NCBI GenBank assembly: GCA_020637195.1 | Contig: JACJWK010000010.1 | Location: 57,706 to 121,705 of the forward strand | DNA: 64,000 bases | Origin: Microthrixaceae bacterium | Lineage (GTDB): Bacteria; Actinomycetota; Acidimicrobiia; Acidimicrobiales; DATDAH01 | Direction of reading: 5' to 3' | In this document: in pieces, positions 34,213 to 41,798 of the stretch | How positions within the stretch are numbered: the stretch's first letter is position 1 | Layout of the letters: each line of letters begins with the position of its first letter | Program-made: the position numbers and the translations under genes | The notes under the pieces: generated by a model | What the model was told of the DNA's origin: nothing | What the model saw: only the letters and a program-made list of their open reading frames with translations | Databases searched by the model: none

Positions 34213-35665
34213 CCAGCTTCTCCACGAAGGCCTCGAGCTGGCGGAGGTTGCGGCACTCGTACACACCGTCGCAGTGGATGCCGTACTCGCTGACGATCGA
34301 GTCCCCGGTGTCCCAGTAGGAGCGGGGCTCGGGGTTCAGCCAGTAGACGTGGCGCGCCTTGTGGCGGATCTCCTTGATCACCCAGGACTGGGACGAGTGG
34401 TAGTTGTTGCGGGCGTCACCGAGGATCATGACCGAGGTCTTGGGGCCGACGTCTTTGCCGTACTCCTTCCAGAACACCTCGAAGGCGTGCCCGTAGTCGG
34501 AGTGGCCGTCGACCCAGACGACGTCGGCCTCGGTGTTGACCCGGTGGACCGCCTCGGTGATGTCCTCGACGCCCTCGAAGAACCGCGTGACCTCGTCCAG
34601 GCCGTCGATGAACACGAAGGCCCGCACCTTCGAGAACTGGCTGCTGATGGCGTAGACCAGGTGCAGCGTGAACCGGGCGAAGGCGGCGACCGATCCCGAG
34701 ATGTCGGCGATCACCATGATCTCGGGCTTGGCCGGGCGCGGGAAGCGGAACTTGGGTTCGGCCGGCACCCCGCCGTAGCTGAGCGAGTGGCGCACCGTGT
34801 TGCGGAAGTCGAGGGGGCCCTTGCGGCCGTGCCGACGCTTGCGGGCGAGGCGGACGGCGAGGCGCCGGGTGAGTGGGTAGATGGCCTTGCGGAGGTTGGC
34901 CATCTCCTCCCGACTGGCGTGCATGAAGTCGACGTCCTCGGGCAGCGGCTTGCGCAGGGTCTTGGCCATGGCCTCGACCCCGCGGTCGGCCACGAGACGG
35001 CGGCGGATCTCCGCCTCGACCTCCTGTTTCAGCTGGTCCAGCCGGTGCTGGTACTCGTCGGCCTCGAGCCGCTCCTCGAGGGGGCTGAGCGGCTCCGGCG
35101 CGCTCTCGCGGGCGCTGTCCATGAGGCGCTCGAACAGGTTGTCGAGATCGAGGTTCCGCAGGGTGCGGTACAGGTAGTAGGTGCCCCCGACCGGCCGCCC
35201 GGGCTCCATCCCCGCGAAGCGTTCCACGGCCTGGCGGGCGATGGCGCGCATCATGGCCTCGTCGCCCCGCATCAGGGCGCGATAGAGCATCTCGGCGAGC
35301 TCGTCGTTGGTCATGCGACCGCCGGCGCCGCCCTGGCCCTGCATCGGCACGTCGTCGGCCTCGGCGTCGCCGGCCGCGTCGGACGACTCGTCGTCGTCGC
35401 CCTGGTCGATGAGGTACTCCTTGCCCCGGAGCGAGAAGTACACCTCGAACACCGTCTCGAACGAGCGCCAGTGGGCGTTGTTCTTCACCAGGGTCGCCGC
35501 CAGCGCGTACTTGAACGCCTCGCGGTCCTCGAGCGGGATGTGCTTGATGGCCTCCATCGCGTCGAGGTTCTCGGTGAGGCTCACCGGCAGGCCGGCCTCA
35601 CGGAGCTCCTGGATGAAGCCCGCGAGCAGCTCCAGCATGGGAGAGGGGGCGACGGTGTCGGTCAC
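34208..35665 (-). CDS. VWA domain protein, CoxE-like
   Basis: 485 residues. The N-terminal half is helical (MLELLAGFIQELREAGLPVSLTENLDAMEAI) with an acidic linker (DDDESSDAAGDAEADD). The C-terminal von Willebrand A domain has the metal site VIADISGSV near 320, later Thr/Asp positions, and VWVDGHSDYGHAFEVFW. This is the CoxE/YehP-like family that works with MoxR ATPases (next gene upstream, 9 bp apart) to load metals or remodel enzymes, as in CoxDE for CO dehydrogenase. No Cox genes are nearby, so the client is unknown. The start is GTG 35665. Confidence 0.88.
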   Translation of the reverse strand: MTDTVAPSPMLELLAGFIQELREAGLPVSLTENLDAMEAIKHIPLEDREAFKYALAATLVKNNAHWRSFETVFEVYFSLRGKEYLIDQGDDDESSDAAGDAEADDVPMQGQGGAGGRMTNDELAEMLYRALMRGDEAMMRAIARQAVERFAGMEPGRPVGGTYYLYRTLRNLDLDNLFERLMDSARESAPEPLSPLEERLEADEYQHRLDQLKQEVEAEIRRRLVADRGVEAMAKTLRKPLPEDVDFMHASREEMANLRKAIYPLTRRLAVRLARKRRHGRKGPLDFRNTVRHSLSYGGVPAEPKFRFPRPAKPEIMVIADISGSVAAFARFTLHLVYAISSQFSKVRAFVFIDGLDEVTRFFEGVEDITEAVHRVNTEADVVWVDGHSDYGHAFEVFWKEYGKDVGPKTSVMILGDARNNYHSSQSWVIKEIRHKARHVYWLNPEPRSYWDTGDSIVSEYGIHCDGVYECRNLRQLEAFVEKLA

Positions 35666-35674
35666 GTCGGCGCG

Positions 35675-36589
35675 CTACCGCTTCTGCGACGACGGCGTGG
35701 GGCCGCCCTTCATCCACGCCTGGCCGTCCCCGCCGAACTCCTTGATGGCCTTCGCGATGTCGGTCTGGTACTTGAGCAGGATGTTGATGGTCTCGGTGGC
35801 CTGGGCCTCGTCGACCTGCTCGACACCGAGCAGCACGAGCGTGCGGGCCCAGTCGAGGGTCTCGGACACCGACGGTGACTTCTTCAGCTCGAGCTGGCGG
35901 ATCGAGCGCACGATGCGGGCCACCTGGTCGGCCAGGCTCTCGGTGACGTCGGGGACCTTCGCGAGGACGATCTCCTTCTCGCGCTCGAGGTCGGGGTAGT
36001 CGATGTGCAGGAAGAGGCAGCGGCGCTTCAGTGCCTCGGACAGCTCACGCGTGTTGTTCGACGTGAGGAACACGAGCGGGATCTGGCGTGCCGCCACCGT
36101 GCCCAGCTCGGGGATGGACACCTGGTAGTCGGACAGGATCTCGAGCAGGAGCGCCTCGGTCTCGACCTCGACCCGGTCCACCTCGTCGATGAGCAGCACC
36201 ACCGGCTCCTCGGCGCGGATGGCCTCGAGCAGCGGTCGGGTGAGCAGGAAGTCGTCGGAGAAGATGTCGTCTTCGATGTCGTCCCACGTGCCGTCGGTGT
36301 TGCGCTCGGCCTGGATGCGCAGGAGCTGCTTCTTGTAGTTCCACTCGTAGAGCGCCTTGGACTCGTCGAGGCCCTCGTAGCACTGGAGGCGGATCAGGCG
36401 GGCCCCGGTGATCTCGGCCACGGACTTGGCCAGCTGGGTCTTGCCGGTGCCCGCGGGGCCCTCGACGAGCACGGGCTTCTGGAGGCGGTCGGCGAGGTAG
36501 ACGACGCCGGCGATGCCTTCGTCGGCGAGGTAGTTGACGTCGGCGAGGTCCTGGCGCACCGCCGCGACCGACTCGAATCGGGGTTCCAT
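35675..36589 (-). CDS. MoxR-family AAA+ ATPase
   Basis: 304 residues. Walker A EGPAGTGKT at 43-51, Walker B VVLLIDEVDRVE near 122-133, sensor 1 VFLTSNNTRELSEALKRRCLF, and an Arg-rich sensor 2 region. The close match to CoxD-type MoxR proteins and the overlap-tight spacing with the VWA gene point to a MoxR-VWA chaperone pair. The ATG at 36589 stands 6 nt after TACGAT (leaderless). Farther upstream lies the palindrome at 36611-36628, which could control it and the divergent peptide gene together. Confidence 0.92.
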   Translation of the reverse strand: MEPRFESVAAVRQDLADVNYLADEGIAGVVYLADRLQKPVLVEGPAGTGKTQLAKSVAEITGARLIRLQCYEGLDESKALYEWNYKKQLLRIQAERNTDGTWDDIEDDIFSDDFLLTRPLLEAIRAEEPVVLLIDEVDRVEVETEALLLEILSDYQVSIPELGTVAARQIPLVFLTSNNTRELSEALKRRCLFLHIDYPDLEREKEIVLAKVPDVTESLADQVARIVRSIRQLELKKSPSVSETLDWARTLVLLGVEQVDEAQATETINILLKYQTDIAKAIKEFGGDGQAWMKGGPTPSSQKR

Positions 36590-36595
36590 GCCCCG

Positions 36596-36601
36596 ATCGT
36601 A
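36596..36601 (-). promoter_or_regulatory. -10 box (TACGAT) for moxR
   Basis: Minus-strand TACGAT, 6 nt before the ATG at 36589: a leaderless start for the moxR-VWA pair. Confidence 0.55.
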
Positions 36602-36610
36602 CCCAGCGCC

Positions 36611-36628
36611 CTTGACCGCACGGTCAAG
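36611..36628. promoter_or_regulatory. Perfect 8-2-8 palindrome between moxR and Asp-rich peptide gene
   Basis: CTTGACCG-CA-CGGTCAAG. The arms, spacing and ACCGnnCGGT core are typical of TetR-family operators. It lies in the divergent promoter region; no TetR gene is in the window. Confidence 0.65.
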
Positions 36629-36662
36629 AATTGGCCACGGCCCCACCACCGCGAAGAGGCCC

Positions 36663-36691
36663 TTGACCCGGGCCGTCCGTGCTGCTGCACT
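36663..36691 (+). promoter_or_regulatory. Promoter (TTGACC-N17-TGCACT) of Asp-rich peptide gene
   Basis: -35 TTGACC at 36663-36668, -10 TGCACT at 36686-36691, spacer 17 bp; the ATG at 36700 follows 8 nt later. A near-ideal spacing that supports a real, leaderless small gene. Confidence 0.6.
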
Positions 36692-36699
36692 TGCCGCCC

Positions 36700-36867
36700 A
36701 TGGCCATCACCGAATCGGACATCACCACCGACTGGTCCATCGAGCTCGACACCGCGGCCCCCGGCCTGCGCATGGGCGACGACGGCGACGCCGCGGACGA
36801 CGCGGACGGCGACGACGGCGGCGACACCGACGGGGACGACGGCGGCGACACCGACGGCGGCGACTGA
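36700..36867 (+). CDS. Small Asp/Gly-rich peptide, possible modified-peptide precursor
   Basis: 55 residues. The first half is leader-like and ordered (ITESDITTDWSIELDTAAPGLRM after a start MA). The second half is almost only Asp, Gly, Ala and Thr, with two 8-residue repeats GDDGGDTD encoded by 24-bp DNA repeats (36808-36831, 36832-36855). There is no Cys, Ser, Lys or aromatic residue in the tail. The next gene, 26 bp on, is a JmjC oxygenase that could hydroxylate it. The tail also resembles Ca2+-binding DxDGD repeats, so a metal-binding peptide is an alternative. Not a family I recognise. Its own promoter supports expression. Confidence 0.55.
   Translation: MAITESDITTDWSIELDTAAPGLRMGDDGDAADDADGDDGGDTDGDDGGDTDGGD
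36808..36855 (+). repeat. Two tandem 24-bp repeats inside Asp-rich peptide gene
   Basis: The two 24-bp units differ at one base (third base of the first Gly codon) and encode GDDGGDTD twice. This suggests growth by repeat duplication. Confidence 0.85.
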
Positions 36868-36893
36868 CCGCCGACCCGCTCCCCCCTTCCCCG

Positions 36894-38114
36894 GTGGCGA
36901 CCGCCTCGCGGCCGTGCCTGCGCGCCCTCGTCGGTGACGACGAGGCGTTCCTCGCCGAGCACTGGGAGCAGCGCCACCTCCTCGACCGGGGCGCACCGGG
37001 CCGCGCCGACGACTTCGCCGCGCTCCTGCGCTCCTCGGACCTGCTCGAGCTGGTGGCGGAACGGGGCCTGCGCAGCCCGTTCTTCCGCCTCGTCCGCGAC
37101 GGCGCCGGCCTTCCCGCGTCCGGCTACCTGCGCTCGGCCGGCGCGGGCCACACCACGGTCCACGACCTCGCCAACCCGGGCCGCATCGCCGAGGAGATCT
37201 GGGCGGGCGCCACGCTCGTGGGCCAGGCGTTGCAGCGAACGTGGCCGCCGCTGCGCGACTTCTGCGCCGCGCTGGCGGGCGAGCTCGGGCACCGGGTGCA
37301 GGCCAACGCGTACCTGTCACCCCCCGACGCCGAGGGGTTCGACCTCCACTACGACACCCACGACGTGTTCGTGCTCCAGGTCGAGGGCACCAAGCAGTGG
37401 TCGGTGCACGCCGCCGCCGACCACCTCCCCCACCGTCGCCGGCGCGGCGCGCCCCCTCCCCGATTCGGCGAACCGGTGTGGGACGGCGGGCTCGAGCCGG
37501 GCGACTGCCTCTACCTGCCGAGGGGTTTCGGCCACCGGGCCCGGACGAGCGGCGAACCGTCGCTCCACCTCACCGTCGGGGTCCTGGCGCTCACCTGGCG
37601 CCACGTCCTGCGCCAGCTCGCCGACCTGCTCCCCGAGCAGGACGACGCCCTCCGGCGGGCGCTGCCGCCCGGTGCGCTGACCGACGAGGCGCCCGAGCGC
37701 TTCGACGAGGCGTGGGACGAGTTCCGCTCCCTGCTCGTCGAGCGACTGGCGACCTTCGACCCCACGCCCGTGCGCGAGCGGCTGCAGCAGGACGTGTGGT
37801 CCGCCCATCCCCCACCCGGCGCGGCCGACGAGCTCGCCCGGGCCGTGCGCGGTGCCGTGCCGGGCCCGAGCGACGCCATGGTCCTGCGCCACGGCAGCCT
37901 CGAGCGCCACGAGTGGACCGAGGCGGGCGTCGTGCTCGTCCGCCGGGATCGTGTGGTCCGGCTCCCGGCGGCGGCGGCGCCGCTCGTGCGCCGCCTCCTC
38001 GCCGGCGACCCCGTGCGCGCCGACGACGCCGCCCACGGCCTCGACGTCGACTCGGCGCTCGTCGTGGTGCGCCGCCTCTTCCGGGAAGGCCTGCTCGAGC
38101 GGGCCGCGGGCTGA
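36894..38114 (+). CDS. JmjC/Cupin_4 (RoxA/NO66-like) Fe(II)/2-oxoglutarate oxygenase
   Basis: 406 residues. The cupin core has QANAYLSPPDAEGFDLHYD with iron ligands His152 and Asp154, then VFVLQVEGTKQWSVH, and the distal His214 in YLPRGFGHRARTS. A helical dimerisation part and a C-terminal winged-helix-like domain (LVRRLLAGDPVRADDAAHGL, VVVRRLFREGLLE) follow. This is the layout of YcfD/RoxA and human NO66/MINA53, which hydroxylate ribosomal proteins on Arg or His. Here it follows an Asp-rich peptide and precedes a [2Fe-2S]-type protein, so peptide hydroxylation is possible instead. GTG 36894 start. Confidence 0.88.
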   Translation: MATASRPCLRALVGDDEAFLAEHWEQRHLLDRGAPGRADDFAALLRSSDLLELVAERGLRSPFFRLVRDGAGLPASGYLRSAGAGHTTVHDLANPGRIAEEIWAGATLVGQALQRTWPPLRDFCAALAGELGHRVQANAYLSPPDAEGFDLHYDTHDVFVLQVEGTKQWSVHAAADHLPHRRRRGAPPPRFGEPVWDGGLEPGDCLYLPRGFGHRARTSGEPSLHLTVGVLALTWRHVLRQLADLLPEQDDALRRALPPGALTDEAPERFDEAWDEFRSLLVERLATFDPTPVRERLQQDVWSAHPPPGAADELARAVRGAVPGPSDAMVLRHGSLERHEWTEAGVVLVRRDRVVRLPAAAAPLVRRLLAGDPVRADDAAHGLDVDSALVVVRRLFREGLLERAAG

Positions 38115-38122
38115 GCGCCGCC

Positions 38123-39028
38123 GTGGCTCGTCGCGACCCGTCCGCGCCGTTCTGCTCCGACACCTCCCGCTCCCTGGGCGAGCCGCTGACCGCGACGGCG
38201 TCGCGCGTCGACGAGTGGCTCCTCGTGGAGTGGAGCGGCGCGTGGGGTCGCCACGCCCTCACCGAGAGCGACCTGCCCGCCCCCCTCGCCGACCGCCTCG
38301 ACACGTTCGACCGTGCGCCGCGGTCCAAGGCCATCCTCGTCCGCAAGGGGTTCCGGGACGACGGCGGACCGACCCTCGTCGTCCGGGCGCGGTCCACGGT
38401 GGGCGACGAGCGGATCGACCTCCGCCACGCCGACGGCGCCGACGACACCCTCACCGCAGCCCACGCGGCGCTGTCCCCCGGGCGCCCCCACCCCGCGCGG
38501 TTCGTGGCCGTGTGCACGAACGGGCGCCACGACGCGTGCTGCGCCAACCAGGGGCGCCCTTTGGTGCGCGCGCTGCGCGCCCGGGGCGAGGGGCCCGTCT
38601 GGGAGTGCTCGCACATCGGCGGGGACCGCTTCGCCGCCAACGTCGTCGTGCTGCCCGAGGGCCTCTACTTCGGCCGGGTCGGCCCCGACGGGGTGGCGTC
38701 GTTCCTCTCCGACCTCGAGCGCGGCCTGCTCCCGATGGAGCACTACCGCGGGCGCTCGGCCCTGCCCCCACCGGTGCAGGCGCTCGAGCTCGCCGCCCGC
38801 CGCCGGACCGGGGAGCGTCGCATCGACGCCCTGTCGGGCTGGTCCCGGGACCGGGCCGGGACCGACCGGTGGTCGGCGACGGTCGACCTCGCCGGCGTGC
38901 GCTTCCGGGCCGAGGTCGTCGTCGACCACGAGCCGGCCCCCCGCCTGCTGACCTGCCACGCCGACGAGCCGATGGTTCCCCGGCACTTCCGGGTCGGGCC
39001 ACTCGCGACCGTCGACCCGCCGCCCTGA
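38123..39028 (+). CDS. Sucrase/ferredoxin-like [2Fe-2S] protein (Suc_Fer-like)
   Basis: 301 residues. The thioredoxin-like ferredoxin signature VCTNGRHDACCANQGRPL, with Cys131, Cys139 and Cys140, and the following ECSHIGGDRFAANVVVLPEGLYFGRV define the Suc_Fer-like family (named from yeast AIM32 and a mis-assigned sucrase). Members bind a [2Fe-2S] cluster; physiological roles are poorly known. The start is GTG 38123, 8 bp after the JmjC gene, so they are surely co-transcribed. It could supply electrons to keep the JmjC iron reduced (inference). Confidence 0.88.
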   Translation: MARRDPSAPFCSDTSRSLGEPLTATASRVDEWLLVEWSGAWGRHALTESDLPAPLADRLDTFDRAPRSKAILVRKGFRDDGGPTLVVRARSTVGDERIDLRHADGADDTLTAAHAALSPGRPHPARFVAVCTNGRHDACCANQGRPLVRALRARGEGPVWECSHIGGDRFAANVVVLPEGLYFGRVGPDGVASFLSDLERGLLPMEHYRGRSALPPPVQALELAARRRTGERRIDALSGWSRDRAGTDRWSATVDLAGVRFRAEVVVDHEPAPRLLTCHADEPMVPRHFRVGPLATVDPPP

Positions 39029-39035
39029 GGGCGGC
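39019..39035. terminator. Hairpin with stop codon in its loop between Suc_Fer and proA
   Basis: GCCGCCC-TGA-GGGCGGC: a perfect 7-bp stem whose 3-nt loop is the Suc_Fer-like stop codon, in the 8-bp gap before the convergent proA end. Confidence 0.55.
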
Positions 39036-39036
39036 C

Positions 39037-40275
39037 TCAGCCGCGCACCTGGCCCTCGCCGTGGACGACGTACTTGGCGGTGGTCAGCTCGCGCAGGCCC
39101 ATGGGCCCCCGCGCGTGCAGCTTCTGGGTGGAGATCCCGATCTCGGCCCCGAACCCGAACTCCTCGCCGTCCACGAAGCGGGTCGAGGCGTTGACGACGA
39201 CGGCCGCGGCGTCCACCTCGGTCGTGAAGCGCTCGGCGGCCTCCAGCTCCCGCGTGACGATGGCCTCGCTGTGGCCCGAGCCGTACCGGTTCACGTGGGC
39301 GATGGCCTCGTCGAGCGAGTCGACGACGCGGACCGAGGCCTTGAGATCGAGGAACTCGGTGCCCCAGTCGGACTCGGTGGCGGCGCCGATGGACGGTGCG
39401 ATCGAGCGGGCGTGGTCGTCACCCACGAGCTCGACGCCGTCGAGCGCGGTGACCAGCCGGGTCAGGAAGGGCTCGGCGACCTTCTGGTGCACGACGAGGG
39501 ACTCCATCGCGTTGCAGACCGACGGTCGCTGGGTCTTGGCGTTCACGACGATCGCCTCGGCCATGGCCAGGTCGGCCGACTCGTCGACGTACACGTGGCA
39601 ATTGCCGTCTCCGTCGATCACGAACGGCACGGTGGCGTGCTCGCGGATCGAGGCGATGAGCGACGGGCCGCCCCGGGGGATCAGGCAGTCGATGGCGCCG
39701 CGCTGCTGCATGAACTCGACCGCGCCGTCGCGCGTGGTGTCCTCGACCAGCACGAGCGAGTCCTCGGGGAGGCCGGCGGCCGCGAACGCGTCCCGGAGCA
39801 CCTCGGCCACCGCGACGTTGGAGGAGATGGCACCGGACGACCCCCGCAGGAAGGCGGCGTTGCCGGCCTTCAGGCACAGGGCGGCCGCGTCGCTCGTGAC
39901 GTTCGGGCGGTTCTCGTAGATGATCGCCACCACGCCGAGCGGCACCCGCACCCGGTGGATGCGCAGGCCGTTGGGGCGCCGCCACCCGTCGAGCACCTCG
40001 CCCACGGGGTCGGGCAGCCCCGCCACCTGGCGCAGTCCGCCGGCCATGCCCTCGATCTTGGCGGGGGTGAGGCGGAGGCGGTCGATGACGGTGGCCGACA
40101 CCCCGGCGCGCTCGGCGCGCTCGACATCCACCGCGTTGGCGGCGAGCACGTCGCCGGCGCACTCGAGCAGCCCGTCGGCGGCGAGGAGCAGCGCGGCGTC
40201 CTTGACCTGGGTGGAGGCCGTGGCGAGCACCCGGGACGCAGCCTTGGCCCGCAGGCCCAGATCGGCGATCGACAT
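39037..40275 (-). CDS. proA: Glutamate-5-semialdehyde dehydrogenase (gamma-glutamyl phosphate reductase)
   Basis: 412 residues. Landmarks are VPLGVVAIIYENRPNVTSDAAALCLKAGNA, LRGSSGAISSN, the catalytic Cys in QRPSVCNAMESLVVH, and FVDGEEFGFGAEIGISTQKLHARGPMGLRELTT. It reduces gamma-glutamyl phosphate to glutamate semialdehyde, the second step to proline, after ProB (48036-49094). proB and proA usually adjoin; here they are 7.7 kb apart, separated by plus-strand genes. The ATG at 40275 is 7 nt after TAACCT. Confidence 0.97.
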   Translation of the reverse strand: MSIADLGLRAKAASRVLATASTQVKDAALLLAADGLLECAGDVLAANAVDVERAERAGVSATVIDRLRLTPAKIEGMAGGLRQVAGLPDPVGEVLDGWRRPNGLRIHRVRVPLGVVAIIYENRPNVTSDAAALCLKAGNAAFLRGSSGAISSNVAVAEVLRDAFAAAGLPEDSLVLVEDTTRDGAVEFMQQRGAIDCLIPRGGPSLIASIREHATVPFVIDGDGNCHVYVDESADLAMAEAIVVNAKTQRPSVCNAMESLVVHQKVAEPFLTRLVTALDGVELVGDDHARSIAPSIGAATESDWGTEFLDLKASVRVVDSLDEAIAHVNRYGSGHSEAIVTRELEAAERFTTEVDAAAVVVNASTRFVDGEEFGFGAEIGISTQKLHARGPMGLRELTTAKYVVHGEGQVRG

Positions 40276-40282
40276 GCCCCCG

Positions 40283-40288
40283 AGGTTA
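40283..40288 (-). promoter_or_regulatory. -10 box (TAACCT) for proA
   Basis: Minus-strand TAACCT, 7 nt before the proA ATG: leaderless. It faces the plus-strand box at 40303-40308, only 14 bp away. Confidence 0.55.
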
Positions 40289-40302
40289 CCGGCGGGTTTC
40301 GT

Positions 40303-40308
40303 TACGAT
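40303..40308 (+). promoter_or_regulatory. -10 box (TACGAT) for leader ORF/AAA operon
   Basis: TACGAT, 6 nt before GTG 40315. The leaderless transcript would begin with the 22-residue ORF rather than the AAA gene. Confidence 0.5.
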
Positions 40309-40314
40309 CGCCCC

Positions 40315-40383
40315 GTGACCCCGCGCCCGCGGGCCGCGGCCCGAGCGGCCGCCGCCCGACCCCGACGAGAGCCGCCCGCGTGA
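40315..40383 (+). CDS. Short Arg/Ala/Pro-rich leader ORF coupled to AAA ATPase gene
   Basis: 22 codons (GTG to TGA): after the start TPRPRAAARAAAARPRREP and a short end. It begins 6 nt after a TACGAT box and its stop overlaps the GTG of the AAA gene by 4 nt (GTGA), so ribosomes ending here could start the next gene. It may act as a translational on-ramp for a gene with no good ribosome site of its own, or as an attenuating leader sensing arginine or proline supply. The proA gene opposite is suggestive but unproven. Confidence 0.45.
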   Translation: MTPRPRAAARAAAARPRREPPA

Positions 40384-41798
40384 GCCGGGACGGCGGGCTG
40401 GCCGAGGCCGTCAACGAGTTCGTCGAGGCGTTGGGCCCGGTGGTGGCCGAGCTCGCCGCCGACCTCGACGGCGTCGATCCGGAGGACCTTCGCCAAGACG
40501 TGGTCCTCGAGGCCTACAACCTCAGCCTCGCCTTCATCGACTGCGACGACCGCCAGTCCGACGACGAGCTGCTGGGGCTGATCGAGGCCTTCGGGCCCCG
40601 CCTCGACTCGAAGCTGGACCACGCCACGCCGGCGGTCATCCGCGAGGCGGGCCTCGTGACGGGCAAGCGCTCGGTGCTGGCGGAGACCAGCGTCTTGTTC
40701 GACCTGCTGCGCAAGGCCGACGAGCGCCACGGGACCCGCCATGCCCGCCGCTACTACGAACTGGCCCTGAAGATCGCGTACACGGTGGCCTCGCTCGACG
40801 CCCGGCCGTCGGAGACCGAGCTGCGGGCCATCGACGACTTCCGCAGCCTGTTGCTCCACGCCCTCGACGGCATCCGCGCCCTGCCCCCCGAGCGCACGAG
40901 CGACGGCCCCCGGGCCGGTGCCGACGCGGAGCCGGCCGCCGAGCCCACCGAGGCCGACGAGGAGCCCCTGCCACCGGTCCGGCCGCTGGAGGAGCTGCTC
41001 GCCGAGCTCGAGGGCCTCGTCGGGCTCGCCAGCGTCAAGGCCGAGGTCAAGCTGGTCAGCGACCTGCTGGCGGTGCAGAACCTGCGACGTGAGCGGGGCC
41101 TGCCCGTCCACGACGCCAGCCGGCACCTCGTCTTCACCGGCAACCCCGGGACCGGCAAGACCACCGTGGCCCGCCTCGTCGCCCAGATCTTCCGCACCCT
41201 CGGGGTGGTCGAGCGGGGCCAACTCGTCGAGACCGACCGCTCCCAGCTCGTCGTGGGCTACATCGGCCAGACCGCCACCCGGGTGCGGGAGGTGTTCGAC
41301 CGGGCCGACGGTGGCGTGCTGCTCGTCGACGAGGCCTACGCGCTGGCCCGCGGGGGCGAGCGCGACTTCGGCCTCGAGGCCATCGACACCATCGTGAAGC
41401 TCGTCGAGGACCGCCGCGACTCGGTGGTGGTCATCGTCGCCGGCTACCCCGACGAGATGGAAGCGTTCGTGGGGGCCAACCCGGGCCTGCGCTCGCGCTT
41501 CCCCCGGACGATCCACTTCCCCGACTACTCCGACGACGAGCTCGTCGCGATCTTCGCCTCGCTCGCCGATCGCGCCGGCTACCGCTGCCCGCCCGGGGTG
41601 CTCGACCGCGTCCGGGCCTGGTTCGGCGCCCAGGCCCGGGGCAAGGGCTTCGGCAACGGGCGGCTGGCCCGCAACCTGTTCGAGGAGGCCATCGGCCGTC
41701 AGGCCACGCGCCTCGTGGCCGGCGACCCGCCGAGCGACGACCAGCTGGCCTCCCTCGACGTCGCCGACGTCCCCGACCCCGCGCCGGCCGCACCGTGA
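40380..41798 (+). CDS. CbbX/SpoVK-like AAA+ ATPase
   Basis: 472 residues. The N-terminal 200 are helical and unlike known domains (VNEFVEALGPVVAELAADLDGVDPEDL, ALDGIRALPPERTS). The AAA core starts at LEGLVGLASVKAEVKLVSDLLAVQNLR, with Walker A FTGNPGTGKTTVARL near 252-266, Walker B GGVLLVDEAYALARGGERDFG near 311, and SRFPRTIHFPDYSDDEL. This is the CbbX/EccA/SpoVK family of hexameric remodelling ATPases. It lacks EccA's TPR domain. First full gene in a run with overlapping starts (41795, 42838), so it likely works with the following periplasmic and VWA proteins. Confidence 0.88.
   Translation: MSRDGGLAEAVNEFVEALGPVVAELAADLDGVDPEDLRQDVVLEAYNLSLAFIDCDDRQSDDELLGLIEAFGPRLDSKLDHATPAVIREAGLVTGKRSVLAETSVLFDLLRKADERHGTRHARRYYELALKIAYTVASLDARPSETELRAIDDFRSLLLHALDGIRALPPERTSDGPRAGADAEPAAEPTEADEEPLPPVRPLEELLAELEGLVGLASVKAEVKLVSDLLAVQNLRRERGLPVHDASRHLVFTGNPGTGKTTVARLVAQIFRTLGVVERGQLVETDRSQLVVGYIGQTATRVREVFDRADGGVLLVDEAYALARGGERDFGLEAIDTIVKLVEDRRDSVVVIVAGYPDEMEAFVGANPGLRSRFPRTIHFPDYSDDELVAIFASLADRAGYRCPPGVLDRVRAWFGAQARGKGFGNGRLARNLFEEAIGRQATRLVAGDPPSDDQLASLDVADVPDPAPAAP

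Noticed and set aside
37241..38122. Upstream extension of the Suc_Fer-like frame
   Set aside because: It lies inside the JmjC gene in another frame and is Arg/Pro-rich; the family begins right after GTG 38123.
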